This document shows, in pieces, positions 23,058-35,799 of a stretch of 64,000 nucleotides of DNA (the stretch's first letter is position 1; each line of letters opens with the position of its first letter). The notes beneath the pieces were generated by a model. The model was not told where the DNA came from, made no database searches, and saw only the letters and a program-made list of their open reading frames with translations. This DNA comes from Neurospora crassa OR74A (taxonomy: Eukaryota > Ascomycota > Sordariomycetes > Sordariales > Sordariaceae). The position numbers and the translations under genes were made by a program. The stretch covers positions 2,418,001 through 2,482,000 of the forward strand of contig NC_026505.1 in the NCBI RefSeq assembly GCF_000182925.2, given 5' to 3'.

Positions 23058-24411
23058 ATGGCCCCTGCCACTACCGAGAGCGCCTCACCGATTGGCATTG
23101 CCAATCTGCCCAACCAGCGACACAAGATTGTTGCTAAGAGAGGCGCTGCTTTTACTATTATGGTGCGCTTCACTGTCCAAAGCTTGCCGAACCTCGCGCT
23201 TGTAAAACCAATGCTGACGGCGTGGGTGGATAGGTTGCTGGCGAGTCCGGCCTCGGCAAGACCACCTTCATCAACACGCTGTTCTCCACGACCATCAAGA
23301 ACTATGCCGACCACAAGAGGCGCCACCAGAAGCAGGTCGACAAGACCGTCGAGATCGAAATCACAAAGGCTGAGCTCGAGGAGAAGTTCTTCAAGGGTAC
23401 GACAGCACATCACGCAGGGGGACCTTGGTGTCTTGTAGGAGAGCTCTGTCTAACCAGCTTATAGTTCGCCTGACTGTTATCGACACCCCCGGCTTTGGTG
23501 ACTACGTCAACAACCGCGACTCGTGGATGCCCATTATCGAATTCCTCGACGACCAGCACGAGTCCTACATGCTCCAGGAGCAACAACCCCGCCGTCAGGA
23601 CAAGATTGATCTCCGTGTCCACGCCTGCTTGTACTTCATCCGCCCCACCGGCCACACGCTTAAGCCCCTAGATATCGAGGTCATGAAGAGACTCTGCTCT
23701 CGCGTCAACCTCATTCCCGTTATTGCCAAGGCCGACACTCTCAGCCCTGCCGACCTGGCGAGGTTCAAGTCCAGGGTAGGTTTTTCCCTTTACTTGAAGA
23801 TACCACCCATCATCGCTAACCATGACTTCTAGATCCGTGCCGTCATCGAAGCTCAGGGTATCAAGATCTACCAGCCACCTATTGAGGAGGATGACGAGGC
23901 TGCCGCACAACACGCACGCAGCTTGATGGCCGCTATGCCCTTTGCCGTTATCGGCTCCGAGAAGGATGTTAAGACCAGCGATGGACGTATTGTCAAGGGC
24001 CGTCAATACTCGTGGGGTGTGGCCGAAGTCGAGAACGAGGAACACTGCGACTTCAAGAAGCTCCGTTCGATTCTTATCCGCACCCACATGTTGGACCTTA
24101 TCCACACAACAGAGGAGCTGCACTACGAGGCTTACCGCGCCCAGCAAATGGAGACCCGCAAGTTCGGCGAGGCTCGCCCAAGGAAGCTCGACAACCCCAA
24201 GTTCAAGGAGGAGGAGGAGGCTCTCCGCAAGCGCTTCACAGAACAGGTCAAGATCGAGGAGCAGCGTTTCAGGCAGTGGGAGCAAAAGCTCATTGCCGAG
24301 CGCGACCGTCTCAACAAGGACCTTGAACAGACCCACGCCCAGATCAAGTCCCTCGAGATGGAACTCGAGTCTCTGCAGGGAAATGCCGTTCGCAGCCACG
24401 GTCGCCGCTAA
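23058..24411 (+). CDS. cdc12: Septin, CDC12/AspC group
   Basis: Four exons (23058-23162, 23234-23396, 23465-23775, 23833-24411) encode 385 residues. It starts MAPATTESASPIGIANLPNQ, typical of filamentous-fungal AspC/CDC12. The GTPase motifs are complete: P-loop GESGLGKTT, G3 DTPGFGD, G4 AKAD; the polybasic HKIVAKRG precedes the P-loop. The septin unique element contains HYEAYRAQQM, and a C-terminal coiled coil of about 50 residues (EEQRFRQWEQKLIAERDRL) follows. CDC12 polymerises with CDC3, CDC10 and CDC11 homologues into filaments at septa and hyphal tips. The first donor is GTGCGC, weaker than the others, but required to restore the P-loop. Confidence 0.96.
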
Positions 24412-25214
24412 GCGGTTATCACGGCTTTTGCGGTATCCTCTACAAGGGTGACCACCGTCTCCCGTTCTATCGAGCATTAATGTACCTGCGCCTCGATTTT
24501 TTTCGACATGTTTACGTGAAGACGAACTGGGCGACTTACATACCTTGAAAGACGATGTTCATGGATATGCTGCGGTTTGGTAGGATGGCGCGGTCATCGA
24601 TCGAGGCTTGTTATAGAAGGGGAGGCTCCTCATGTTTTTATACACTTGCCCGGGTTTCCCTCATCTTCTCACAGACCCTTTCTGCATAGCCCGAATCGCG
24701 CAGGGAGGCCCAGGAGATGGGGATGAAAAGTTACAGATATTTGGAAGATTTCGAGCGGCAACTGACATTTTACCACACCCTTTACACTTAACTTTACCCC
24801 ATCACGCCAGTTTTTTTTTTTCTGTCCGTCTTAGCTACGATGTAATTCTGATAGCAACCCCCCTTTCAATGATACCAAATAATGAGAAAGGCTACCACTT
24901 TTGAGTACAAGCTTTGACTTAATGACTGTAGTGCTTCGAATTGAGAGTTGACAAAGGTCTCTAAGCTAAGCGCAAACCTGTGCTACTAAAGTGAGTTGCT
25001 ATTTCCATATCATGCCCAGTTAACAATATTGCGTTGAAAATACAAGAGGTTGCTCCGTACACCAAGCCCGACTTAGCACACGCGTGAATAATCTATCCGT
25101 TACACCAGGTCACTGTGATGCCCTTCCTATGCTCTTCTGAACCGAACCATTACTGGGTATAATTCCTTTCTCCTCCCCTTCCACCCATCCCACTTACACT
25201 TTATTGGATATCCT
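24412..25214. other. Convergent 3' region between cdc12 and the mitochondrial kinase
   Basis: No gene is supported. It contains the 3' untranslated regions of the two converging genes. Confidence 0.6.
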
Positions 25215-26977
25215 CTAAACGGCATCCATCGTTGCCCGCGTCGTCAGCTGCTCATTCTTGTTCCCCAGCTTCGAGATCTGCAAGAACGCATCCACCCCAT
25301 ACCCTTCCAGACTGTGCAGCGCCAGGCTACCAGCCCAGTACTCGGCGTACACCCTGCTCAAAGGCAACCCCATGCCCAGGCGTAGGTTCGGCGGGCGGCT
25401 TGTCAGCGTCGCCAACGAATTGCAGTAACCCGGGTCGCCGGGGAAGTTGTTCCCGTTGTGAATGCCTTTGATCTGTTGTTTTTGTTGCTGTTGCTGTTGC
25501 TGTTGCTGTTCCTGCCGCTGTTGTTGCAATTTGCCCACCGTTGTCCCAGCTTCGCTAGAGGTACTTCCCTCGACCTTGAGCTCCTGCATCGTCGCGGCCA
25601 TCTTGGGCACCTGTTCCAGATTCGTCAGCAGCTGCTGACTCGCAGGCCCTTTGCTAAAGGACCACAAGTACGGCAGGACGTCCTGCTGGATGCCGCCACC
25701 TTGGTCCGAGATGCGAATGATGACGTGTTGCTGGCTTTCGCAGATTGTCACCTCGATCGCAGGCGGCGGGCCAATCTCGTCGGTCTTCCCTCCCGCTGCC
25801 GCTACCTTCTCCTTATAACGCTGGTGTTTCTCCACTACGGCCTGCACCGAGTTACGGAGTAGCTCGCCGATGATGTACTCGAGATGGCTGAGGATATAAG
25901 GGAAATTGGCCTCCAGGTGTCCGTCGATTTTGATCTCGGGGATCGCCACGTCGGGCCCGTATGCGTGCTGCGCAATGTCGCGGATGGCTTGGCCGCATCT
26001 TTCGACGACATCCTTGGCGACGCACTTCAAAAAGACTTCGCCGATGAACTCGGATTCCGAAAGCTTGGCGCCGGGGGAGAACCAAGGCGCGTGGAAGGTG
26101 TCGGTTAGAGCCAAGTGCTGCTCGGCGATGACGCGGCGCGAGATGCGAGAACGGAGAATTGTGTTCATGAACTTGTCTAGCTCTTTGGCGTCCATGAGTC
26201 CGGCTGACTCCAGTATGCCCATGGCTAGCTTGGGGATCACGGTCAGGTGCGCTTTGAGGTTGGAGCGGATGGTGGCGCATAGGGCGTCGTTGTCTTCGAG
26301 CGTTTTGATTTCGGGGACCTTGCGGAAGGTGTCGAAAGCCGAGTAGTAGAGGTCGTAGACTTCGTTCATGTGTGGGTTGGTTACTACTACGTAGGGGAGC
26401 CGTTGCATGTCGCGGATGCGGTGGGCAATTCTGTCCGAGTTGTCGCATACATAGTCAGATGCTGTAACTCTGGTAGTCTCGATGTTGGAGAGTCTAGTTT
26501 AGAGCTTACCTCGTCGGAAGCTCTGTTCGCACATAATTGGCAGAGCTAATCAACCTCGACTCGGTCAGGGAACGGCCAAAGACCATCAATTGGCGCAAAC
26601 TGATCGGTCGAGCTTCCTTTGCGACCCATCTGTAAGTGAAGAGATCACATTGTAAGCGTGGGCTCCTGGTGCATGTGATGTCAAGGCAAGGACAGGAAAT
26701 CCGCATACTCGTCTAGAACAGACACCGGGCGCCATTTCGGACTGTGCTGGCTATGTGTACATCGAGTCTGAGGGGTTAGAGATATCGTTCGTGCCCTTGG
26801 TGTTGCTGATAGTCTTGGAGTTGCAACTGAAGTAGAGCTCGTGCAGCTCCGAGTCATCGCCCACTTGAGGAGGAGCTGTCCTCGGCTTGTTCCTCTTCGC
26901 GCCACCATGCCCAGGTCTCCCGCCGTGCACATCAGCCGGACGGGCGCTTTCGCATTTTGCAGCAAGAAGCACGGCAT
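25215..26977 (-). CDS. Mitochondrial protein kinase (PDK/BCKDK family) with polyglutamine insert
   Basis: Three exons, 26977-26709, 26629-26510 and 26430-25215, give 534 residues. The N-terminal 80 residues are rich in Arg, Ser and Thr with few acids, as in a mitochondrial presequence, but the start is uncertain. SLRQLMVFGRSLTESRLISS and ELPTRIAHRIRDMQRLPYVV are the conserved helical N-domain. The GHKL ATPase domain has an N box HLEYIIGELLRNS (about 315-327), G1 DQGGGI (about 372) and G2 GMGLPLSRVYAEYW (about 482). A glutamine-rich run (about 431-449) sits between G1 and G2, in the ATP lid. The family phosphorylates E1 of pyruvate or branched-chain dehydrogenase in the matrix; the N box resembles fungal Pkp2 more than Pkp1. 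Which substrate is used is not resolved. Confidence 0.9.
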
Positions 26978-29391
26978 ACCGTCGGTGCCATGCGAAACAG
27001 AGTAATTTTGGTGAAGAGAGGGAAAAGGAACTTGGAGTCGGGTTGTCGCAAGATTATCAGGCTAGAGGTCGTGTTGTGTCAGGGTTGGAGAGCGATAATC
27101 GGAGCAAGATGCACCTCTGACACTACACTAGACGTAGTGTAGAATCCCTGGGCCCCGCTGGTTATCACGAGCTTGCTTCAGTTGGTTTAGTGTTTACGTT
27201 AGGGGGACGCGGGAAGAGGGTCAGGGGCTTGGAATTTTTTTAGGTTGCCGTGGCCCAAAACCCGACATATCTATCATATGCTTTTGGTTTACGGAGCCAC
27301 GATAAATTGGCGTCTATTTGTGTCAAAATACTTGGGTATGTTAAGCCAGATTTTCCCGTTGTTAGGGCAGTCACCTCGTTCAATATGTCCAAGTACTGGA
27401 TGGACGTCCTCGCACTGCATGCATGACGGATGCGAAGGGAACAGTTGCTCCTACTCGACCCCACACTCTGGGGCTTTTACCGACTGGACTCAGTTGATCG
27501 GACGTCATTCGAACGACGGATGTGAAAAAAACAGCCGGTGAATCCAGTCAACTGAAATGGAGGTGCTGATGACCTCAAAATCCAAGACACATGGAAGTGT
27601 TGTTGCCCAAATGTTAAGCTCCGAATTATATGGTAGATGGGCAGTTAGGTCTATTATCACAGCTCTGGCGCGAATTTGAAGAGCTTCAGGTTGTTGTGTT
27701 CTTGGCCATCTTGAAACACCGACAACAAATTCGTCCTGAACAATCAACCGGCAATACTTCGTTACGTCACTAATGAATCGTCTAAGTACTGTGTAAATAA
27801 AAACGCAAAATGCGGGCAAATGATGGTTTGTTAAGTCGAGAAAGCGCATGCAAACAGATCGATGCTTTGACTGAGGGTAGGTCGCGATACTCCTGTCACC
27901 ATAACACCTGGATATCCTCTGGCCCAGTCTCAGTCAAAAGTGTTGATGGGAACCCATTGAACACATCAGCTGTTAGCTGGAGGAAGAGATCCAGGCCACG
28001 AACCAGGTCGGGTATCTCTCACGTCATTCAAGTTTGGGAGCTTCGAGTTTGTTAAGAGCGGCGGCTAGTGAACATGTTATGCACTAACAGATTGGCTGGC
28101 TGCTTAGCACAGCTTGCGATAGGCTGTGAGGGCTTGGCTAACAAGTGGCCTGACCTGATACTAACATCACAGAAACTCGCCTACGCAAGCGCGGGGTGAT
28201 CCAGCCCGGACCAACAGCCACAATAATCCCAATAAATGTCGAACAGAGGAAGTTGCTGTGACCCAAGGAGTCTGGCCACGATACCTTCGGAATTCAACAC
28301 TATAGATTCAAAGTATCGGTTGTGCCTGGTAAATTGTCAAGAGGAAGTACTCTATAAGAGATCACAGATACCGCGGTTTTGCCAGGATGCTTAACTCCAT
28401 GTCTAGAGGTACCTCTACGTATACTGCATCTGACTGAAACGAAATGTAGACTGGAGGTCTGTAGGTCAAGAACATCATGCCCGTTACCTTGCGGGTAGTA
28501 ACATTCCATATGCTTTGCTGCCACTCAACAACTGAGCGCGCGGCCGGGCAACCGCGGCGGGCGATGGAACCTATAGAAAACCATTTCGACAAGACAAGAA
28601 AGAAAGAAACCGTAACCTCCAATCACTACACTTCCACCTTCTTCACCTTGTTCCTCACTGCCACTCCCGTCACTGCATGACCTCCGGCTGCATCCACCAA
28701 CGCAAGGCCAAGACTCACCATTACAGTCCACCACAGTCTAGCATCACCTAGGATCTACCTGCGCCTGCCTGCGCTGCTCCATATCGCCAACCTTTCTTTT
28801 CTCTTCCCATCCTTTTTCCACTTGCTTTCCTCACTACGTCCGATCTCCTCTCCGGCCTGCTCACGACCTGCGCTCTTAGTCAGTCAGTCAGTCATTCATT
28901 CTTTCGAGAGTATCCTCCGCCCGACCCAAACATCCCCGAAGACTCCGCATCGCCTGCCGAAAGTCGCAGTACATACCAGGTTCCCTGTTGAAAGAGACGG
29001 GAAGGAGCACACACCGGGCCACGCAGCTCACTGCTTGGAAGGAGCGAGGCTTGGTCCACGTTGCGTCGACAGTCGTCACTTCACTTCAGTACGCCCGTTG
29101 TCGCCGGCGCGATCCGCAACTTCCTGTATCTCTGACCTCTGCAGCTACTCGCTGTAGCCCACTGGCATTATGGTGAGTGCTCTGTCTTTGATGCACTGCA
29201 CCAGAAGCACCATTACCGTCATCCGCGCGCACCTTTTGTTTCCCCTCCATCTTCCTCAACAGCTCGGGAAGCAAGTCGAGCTCAACATCTGTCTACCTTT
29301 CCCATGCACCCGATCCTCCCGCGAGCCGTTGCCTGTCTAGTTATATCATTCCTCTCTGTTGTTTGCCTCTACTTGCCCCTCGGTGTTCAAT
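26978..29391. other. 2.4 kb gene-free divergent region between the kinase and UBP15
   Basis: No convincing coding region. Two loosely similar segments near 27421 and 27507 share GACGGATG followed by G/A-rich sequence, too diverged to name as a repeat family. The last 230 bases may hold a 5' UTR intron or alternative first exon of the deubiquitinase (ATG at 29170 directly followed by GTGAGT). Confidence 0.5.
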
Positions 29392-32300
29392 ATGGGCAAC
29401 CCCGCCAACCGCGCTCTTCTGACTCCCTCGCCATCCCCGCCATCTGACGACCAGGTTGCTAATCTGCCTGTCCGCACCAAGGATGACCAAAACCCCCAAG
29501 CCCCCTCGCCCAACGCCATGTTGGTCGATACACCCGAGGAACACGTTGTCGAACCAAACGGCGTCGATAATGACGAGGTCGCAATCATCACCCCGGAGGC
29601 TGACGAGAAGGAGGCTCCTGTCCTTGCCACTGACTGTGAGTTGGACAACAACACAACCTCCATCCTCCTCGGGGGCTCCGCAACTGACGCTGTTTTAGAC
29701 AAAACCATGAAAGAGCACGTCCTTCCAGCCCTAATCGACGAACCCCCAATCCTTGAGGACCAGGTTTACACGTGGGAGATCAAGGGTTGGCGCAACCTAA
29801 ACAAGAAGGAGCATGGTCCCATCTTCCATGCTGGTGGCTTCCCATGGTCAGTATTTCTCGGTGGTTTCTTCACGTCTGCTAAGGAAACTAATATTGTTCA
29901 AAAGGCGAATTCTTCTTTTCCCGTATGGCAATAATGTTGACCAGTGCTCGATATACCTGGAACACGGCTTCGAAGCGGACGAAATGCCCGAAAAATGGAG
30001 CTGCTGCGTTCAGTTTGCGCTCGTGCTATGGAATCCTAACGACCCTTCCGTCTTTCATCACCATTCCGCCCATCACCGTTTCACCAAGGAAGAGAGCGAT
30101 TGGGGTTTTACACGGTTTCTGGAACTCCGGAGGCTGTTCAGTCAGCCTTATGACGGTTCAAGCCGTCCTCTCGGCGAAAATGAAAGCGTCAACATTAGCG
30201 CCTACGTCAGGATTGTCGAGGATGAAACAGGAGTTTTGTGGCACAACTTCAACAACTACGATTCGAAGCAGGAGACAGGCTACGTCGGTCTCAAAAACCA
30301 GGGCGCCACTTGCTATCTGAACTCACTCTTACAGTCGCTCTATTTCACCAATGCTTTCCGCAAGGTAAAGAGATCAACATCTTGTTCCTTTTTGCTCTGT
30401 TTTCCGCCCGCATGCTGACTGGCTTGCAGATTATCTACCAAATTCCTACCGAACAAGACGAGAGCATGATGAACAGCGCCTATACTCTACAACGACTCTT
30501 TTATCAGTTGCAAACATCAAATACTGCCGTGGCTACCAGTGAGCTTACCAAGTCTTTTGGATGGGAGACCCGTCATATTTTTGAGCAGCAAGACGTCCAG
30601 GAGCTCTCGCGGAAATTGATGGAACGCATGGAGGAGAAGATGAAGGGCACACCACACGAGAAAGCCCTTGCACAGATGTTCAGCGGCAAGATCAAAACCT
30701 TCATCTCCTGCATCAACGTTCCGTACGAATCCAGTCGAGTTGAAGATTTCTGGGACGTCCAACTTAACGTTAGCGGCAATAAGAACCTGCTGGAGAGTTT
30801 CCAGGACTACATCCAGGTGGAAAAATTGGACGGGGAAAACCAGTACTATGCTGGCGACGAGTACAAACTTCAGGATGCCAACAAGGGCGTCATTTTCCAG
30901 AGCTTTCCCGATGTTCTGCATTTGCAGTTGAAACGCTTCGAATACGACATTCAGCGCGACACGATGATGAAGATCAATGCTCGCTACGAGTTTCCCGAGG
31001 AGTTCGATGCAGCTCCCTTCCTCGAGAAAGACGCCGACCGATCGGAACCTTGGGAATACGAGCTTCATGGTGTGCTGGTACACAGTGGGGACCTGAACAC
31101 CGGCCATTATTACGCTTTCCTGAAGCCCACCAAGGACGGAAATTGGTACAAGTACGACGATGACAAAGTCACCAAGGCCAGGAAGCTTGAGGTCCTGGAA
31201 GACAACTTTGGCGGTCCTTTCCGGTTGCCGAATGGACAAATTAGGACTTTACCTCAAAAGAAGACACCAATCATGCGACCCAATAGCGCTTACATGCTCG
31301 TGTATATTCGCAAGTCCCGAATCGACCAGATCCTTACCCAGGTTACCGAAGAGGACACACCTCCACATCTCCGCAACAGATTCGCAGAGGAGCTGGCTGC
31401 TCGTGAAGCCCGACGCAAGGAGAGGGAGGAACAACACCTCTATATAGGGGTTAAGGTCGTCACCGAAGCGACGTTCCAGGAGCACGGCGGCACCGATCTG
31501 ACCTATTTCGACACGACTCCTGACCAAGATCCCGGGGCACCGATTTACTATCGTGTTCTTCGCCAGGATACCATGGAGCAGTTGGTCGCTAAAATTGCAG
31601 CAGACCTCGGACAAGATCCTAAACGGGTCCGGTTGTGGATAATGGTGAATCGCCAGAACAAGACAGTTCGCCCGGACGTTCCTATCATGGATCTTGCGCT
31701 TACAGTGGAGGAAACCTACTCCAAGGCTACTGCTCAACGGGATGAGTCTTTACGTGTGTGGGCAGAAGTGGCTGAGGAGGTCAACGCGGACGGTGAACCC
31801 ATCTGGCCATCGCATCAGGCACAAGCTAACGGCGCGATTGTAAAGGATAACATCTTGTTGTTCCTAAAATGGTTTGACGTGGAGAGCCAAACCTTGAGGG
31901 GCGTTGGGCATGTCTACGTGAGGTTGGACAAGAAGGTCGAGGATCTGGTCCCTGTGATTCTGAAGAAGATGGGCTGGGGCGAAAAAGTCCCCAGTGGAGA
32001 GAAGATTCAGCTGTGGGAGGAGATCAAGCCAACGATGGTGGAACCGCTACGAGGCAAGGAAACTCTTAAGACCGAGGAGTTGCAAGACGGAGACATCATC
32101 TGCTTCCAGCGGACCCATGTGCACAAGTCAAGACTTGGTCTTGGCGAGAGCAAGCCTTCTGAAGACGCTAAATCATCGGACAAGTTGACGGATGCTAGGG
32201 AGTATTACGACTTCTTGTACCACCGCAAGGTCGTAAGATTCTGCCCTCACCCCCAAAAAGCTGATGTTCAGCAGTACCCACAGTTCGAGCTTGTCTTGAG

Positions 32301-33325
32301 TTCCAAGATGAGCTATGACAAACTTTCGGAGAAGGTTGGAGAGCACATAGGTGTCGAGCCTACTCACATTCGGTTCTATACCATCAATGGGGCAAATGGC
32401 AATCCCAGGACGGCAGTCAAGAAGCTATCCAACCAAACGGTAGAGAGGATTCTTACCCCGCCGGGATACGGGCAGATGAACCTCAATCAACTATCAGACG
32501 CACTTTACTACGAAGTTCTCGACATTAGTCTTGCCGAGCTAGACACCAAGAAGAGCCTCAAGGTCACTTGGCTCAGCGAGGGCATCACAAAAGAGGTGAG
32601 TAGCTTGGTAACATTGGTGGCTGCTTACGTTACTAACGCTACAGTAGGACCAATACGATCTTCTTGTAACGAAGAGTGGTGTGGTTGAGGACCTGATCGA
32701 GACGTTGGTCAAGAAGGCCAAGATTCCTGGCGAGGAGGAGGCCGGCCAAATCCGGGTATATGAAGTCAGCAACAACAAGTGGTACAGAGATCTCGACAGA
32801 AACTATCCTGTTATCTCTATTAACGAGTACACCACCGTTGTGGCTGAACGGAAACCCGAGGAGGAGATTGGTGTCACTGATCCTAACCAGTATATAACCG
32901 TCTTCCACTTCCAAAACGAACCGAGCAGGGCTCACGGCATGTCGTTCAGATTCTTGATCAAAGAGGTAATTTCACATTCATCGCCTTCTGAACGCTTTAA
33001 GATCTAACCAAATGGTCATCACAGGGCGAGCCATTTTCGGAGACGAAGAAGCGGCTCGAAAAGAGATTGGGAATCAAGGGCAAGAGCTTCGAGAAGATCA
33101 AGTTCGCTGTGGTTAGGAGGGCTCAGTTCTCACGACCCATCTATCTCCAAGACGGTTTGTGGCACCTACCGATATCTGTTTTCCCAATGGCATGACTAAC
33201 TCGTTTGCTGCATAGACGACATCCTGTACGAGAAGGCCGAAAAAGAGGACTACCTTGGCCTGGACCACGTTGATCGGTCAAGGTCGGCGCGAAATGGCGG
33301 TGGTGACTTGTTCCTCAAGGGATAA
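29392..33325 (+). CDS. ubp15: Ubiquitin-specific protease, USP7/UBP15 orthologue
   Basis: Six exons (29392-29846, 29905-30364, 30430-32595, 32648-32965, 33025-33154, 33216-33325) encode 1212 residues, near yeast Ubp15 (1230). An acidic N-terminus is followed by a MATH/TRAF domain (about 120-260, [15 protein letters not shown]). The catalytic domain (about 280-620) has the Cys box [14 protein letters not shown] with Cys288 and the His box [16 protein letters not shown] with His531. C-terminal ubiquitin-like repeats fill about 700-1200. The enzyme removes ubiquitin from nuclear and cytosolic targets; yeast Ubp15 also acts on peroxisomal Pex5. The donor after exon 1 is GTCAGT. An alternative spliced start from ATG 29170 is described in the findings. 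Confidence 0.95.
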
Positions 33326-34762
33326 GTGTAATATGGATAGTGCTAGAGGTTTTGAAAGTGCTTGCTGTTTTCTGCCCAAGCTACTACCGACCAAGTTTCT
33401 GTCTGGATAGGCTGTGCGCGGTTCGGCCAGAGTGTACACATTACATTGCTCAGCAGGCAGGCACTTGGGTGGCGGCGCTTGCAATAACCTTCTTTGTTTT
33501 GCTGAGAAGGGAAAGAGGTGGCTTATACACTGGCGTCTGTTGAGCAGCTGTGGGTGTAAGCTGTCTTTCGTCTTCAGGAAGTCCCGTAGTCGGGCATCTT
33601 TGCGGTGCACTCGTTGCTATCGTTATTATACTCCTAAAAGTCCTAGAAGTTCTGTTATGTCATCAACGGACGGCATTGCAAGCATGGGCAAGGCGTGGGT
33701 ACGAGTAGATGTTACTTGCCAGGCATTGGACACAAAATGAACATAGATCATAACAACACAGTGGCCTCGGGCAACAATGGTCGGGCTCAGAGAGTGGTGA
33801 TGGCCTTTGTGTAGTATGTGATTCTTCTTTTCCGAACCGACGGGCACCTTGAGGGCTCTCTGAAACACTTGCTCCACAACGGGTTTGAGATCGGGTCGTG
33901 CGGGTGCGGGACCCACATGGTGAGATGTCCGCGGTGGGGCGAGCCGTTCACTGCCCGCCGTCGTAGGACCCGGGCGATGGACGCCGAGGGACGGCCTCGG
34001 GGGGCGGTTTGTAACGCATGTACACTACCGTATGTACTGGGCATAAGTATGATGTTCGAACTTTAGGCGGTGAGACGAGGCAGAAATCTTTCCTATGCCC
34101 GATAAGCCGTTTCCCCAGATGGATTGATTCGCGATAAAGTTACCTATCCATTCACCCACGCCCGCCACGCCCACCTGCCCGCTCAGCGCTCAAGTGCTCA
34201 ACTGACCCATCCATCGCTATTCACAGTTTCTTGCAGTGCAAACTGAGCGACGAGCGAGAGCGAGAGTTCACGTCCCACTGAACCGACACCACCCATTGTA
34301 CTGTCCTGTGTTCTCGACTCTTATATTACGATTGCCTCCCTTACAACATATCCTAAGTCGGCTTTCCATCACATCATTGTCATCACCGCGGTCCAGTTGT
34401 CAGTCACCCGGTACCTTATCACCGACCACACAACGAAGAAGTGGGCCAAGTGTATATAATCAATCCTACCTACCCTTCTCCCACCGAACCCGAGTCCGAC
34501 TCGATCGCATTGTCGCGAGCCTTGATTCCACGAACCCACGAACGAACGAACGAACGTACGAACGTACGAACGAACGAACGAACGAACGAACGAACCCTTG
34601 AGCGGATAAACAACGTTCGCGAGGAATTAAAGAAAGAAAAAAGACAAGACGAGAACAGATTAGCCTACTTGCTTGCCGGACAAGCCTGCGCGAACCTATT
34701 ACCTAAAACCGAGAAAACGAGGGAAAAACAAAAGAAAAGGAGAAAACAAATAGCTAGACAAG
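33326..34762. other. Intergenic region and tim22 5' leader
   Basis: No supported gene. A 130-codon frame at 34441-34833 runs through the CGAA repeat and overlaps the tim22 start in another frame; its Thr-Asn-Glu-Arg repeats come from the microsatellite and it is not treated as a gene. Confidence 0.55.
34539..34594. repeat. (CGAA)n tetranucleotide array in tim22 5' leader
   Basis: About fourteen tandem CGAA units, two of them changed to CGTA, end 168 bases before the tim22 start codon, within its probable 5' UTR. Confidence 0.85.
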
Positions 34763-35799
34763 ATGAACTTCCCTGGTATGCCTGGCGGTGCTGCGCCCAG
34801 TGGTGGTGCTGCGCCTGGAGGATACGATCCTAATGATCCGAATATTAAGATGGTTAGTAGTTACCCTACCCGGAGTCTTCTTTTGTTGCTGTGGTGCAGG
34901 AGGAGGAAAAGGAGGAGGAGGAGGAGGAGGAGGAGGTGGTGGTGGTGGTGGTGGTGGTGGTGATGGTGGCTATGGTAGTCAAGGCTTGTCAAACTGGAGC
35001 TATCTAGGCCCAAGAGCTATCACATTACCGTTCGTGGTCTTGTCTGTGTGTTTGAAACATCGATCGCATAGATTAGTCCTAGCCAAAAGGCGCGCGCAGG
35101 CGGGCGCGCGGGCGGGCGGGTGATGTTGATAGGGAGACTACTTGGATACTTGGGAGAGAGGATCGAAAGAGAGATTACGAGAAAGAGATGATGCTAACGA
35201 GACGACGAACACAACAGATGCAAAAAGCCATGGAGTCATGCTTCGCAAAGACCGTCATGAGCGGAGGCGCCGGTTTCGCGCTAGGTGGTGTTTTTGGAAT
35301 GTTTATGGCTTCGGTACGTTTTCTTTCTTCCTTTCCCCTTCTCTATCTCTATCCCTCTCTCACCCCTTACCCACCAACCAACCAACTAACTTCCAAACAG
35401 ATGGCGTACGACACCCCCTACCACTCCCCCACCACCCCCGGCACCGGCCCCGGCGCCAACCCAGCGGCCGCCGGAATCCCAGGCTACAAGCCCGTCGACC
35501 TCTCGTCCATGCCGCTGAAGGAGCAGCTCAAACACGGCTTCAAGGACATGGGCCAGCGGTCGTACAGCACAGCCAAGAACTTCGCCAAGGTCGGTGCCCT
35601 GTTTTCGGGTATTGAGTGCGGTATCGAAGGATTGAGGGCGAAGAATGATCTTGGTAATGGTGTTGCTGCGGGGTGTCTGACGGGCGCGATTCTGGCAAAG
35701 AATGGAGGTCCCCAAGCGGCGGCGGTGGGGTGTGCGGGGTTTGCAGCGTTTAGTGCGGCTATTGATGCTTGGATGAGGATGCCTAGTGAGGAGGACTAA
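34763..35799 (+). CDS. tim22: TIM22, core of the mitochondrial carrier translocase
   Basis: Three exons (34763-34852, 35218-35313, 35401-35799) encode 194 residues. Exon 1 gives a Gly/Pro-rich N-terminus ([15 protein letters not shown]). Exon 2 gives [20 protein letters not shown] and the first membrane helix ([14 protein letters not shown]). Exon 3 carries a Pro-rich loop, the conserved [20 protein letters not shown], and the helices [30 protein letters not shown] and [13 protein letters not shown]. Two conserved cysteines (in MESCF and IECGI) correspond to the Tim22 disulphide pair. The protein forms the inner-membrane channel that inserts carrier proteins. Intron 1 is long for this genome (365 nt) and holds the triplet repeat listed next. 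Confidence 0.95.
34898..34969. repeat. GGA/GGT triplet-repeat tract in tim22 intron 1
   Basis: About 72 bases of GGA triplets switch to GGT triplets with a few interruptions (AAAA, GAT), all G-rich on the transcribed strand, starting 45 bases after the intron donor. Runs of GG every three bases could fold into G-quadruplex RNA. Confidence 0.85.

Noticed and set aside
23668-24477. 269-codon minus-strand frame over cdc12
   Set aside because: Antisense shadow of septin exons 3 and 4; crosses a real intron.
27400-27560. Possible degenerate repeat or transposon remnant near the GACGGATG copies
   Set aside because: The similarity is short and no terminal repeats, target duplications or coding remnants can be seen.
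34441-34833. 130-codon frame with Thr-Asn-Glu-Arg repeats upstream of tim22
   Set aside because: Produced by the CGAA microsatellite and leader; overlaps tim22 in a different frame with no domain.
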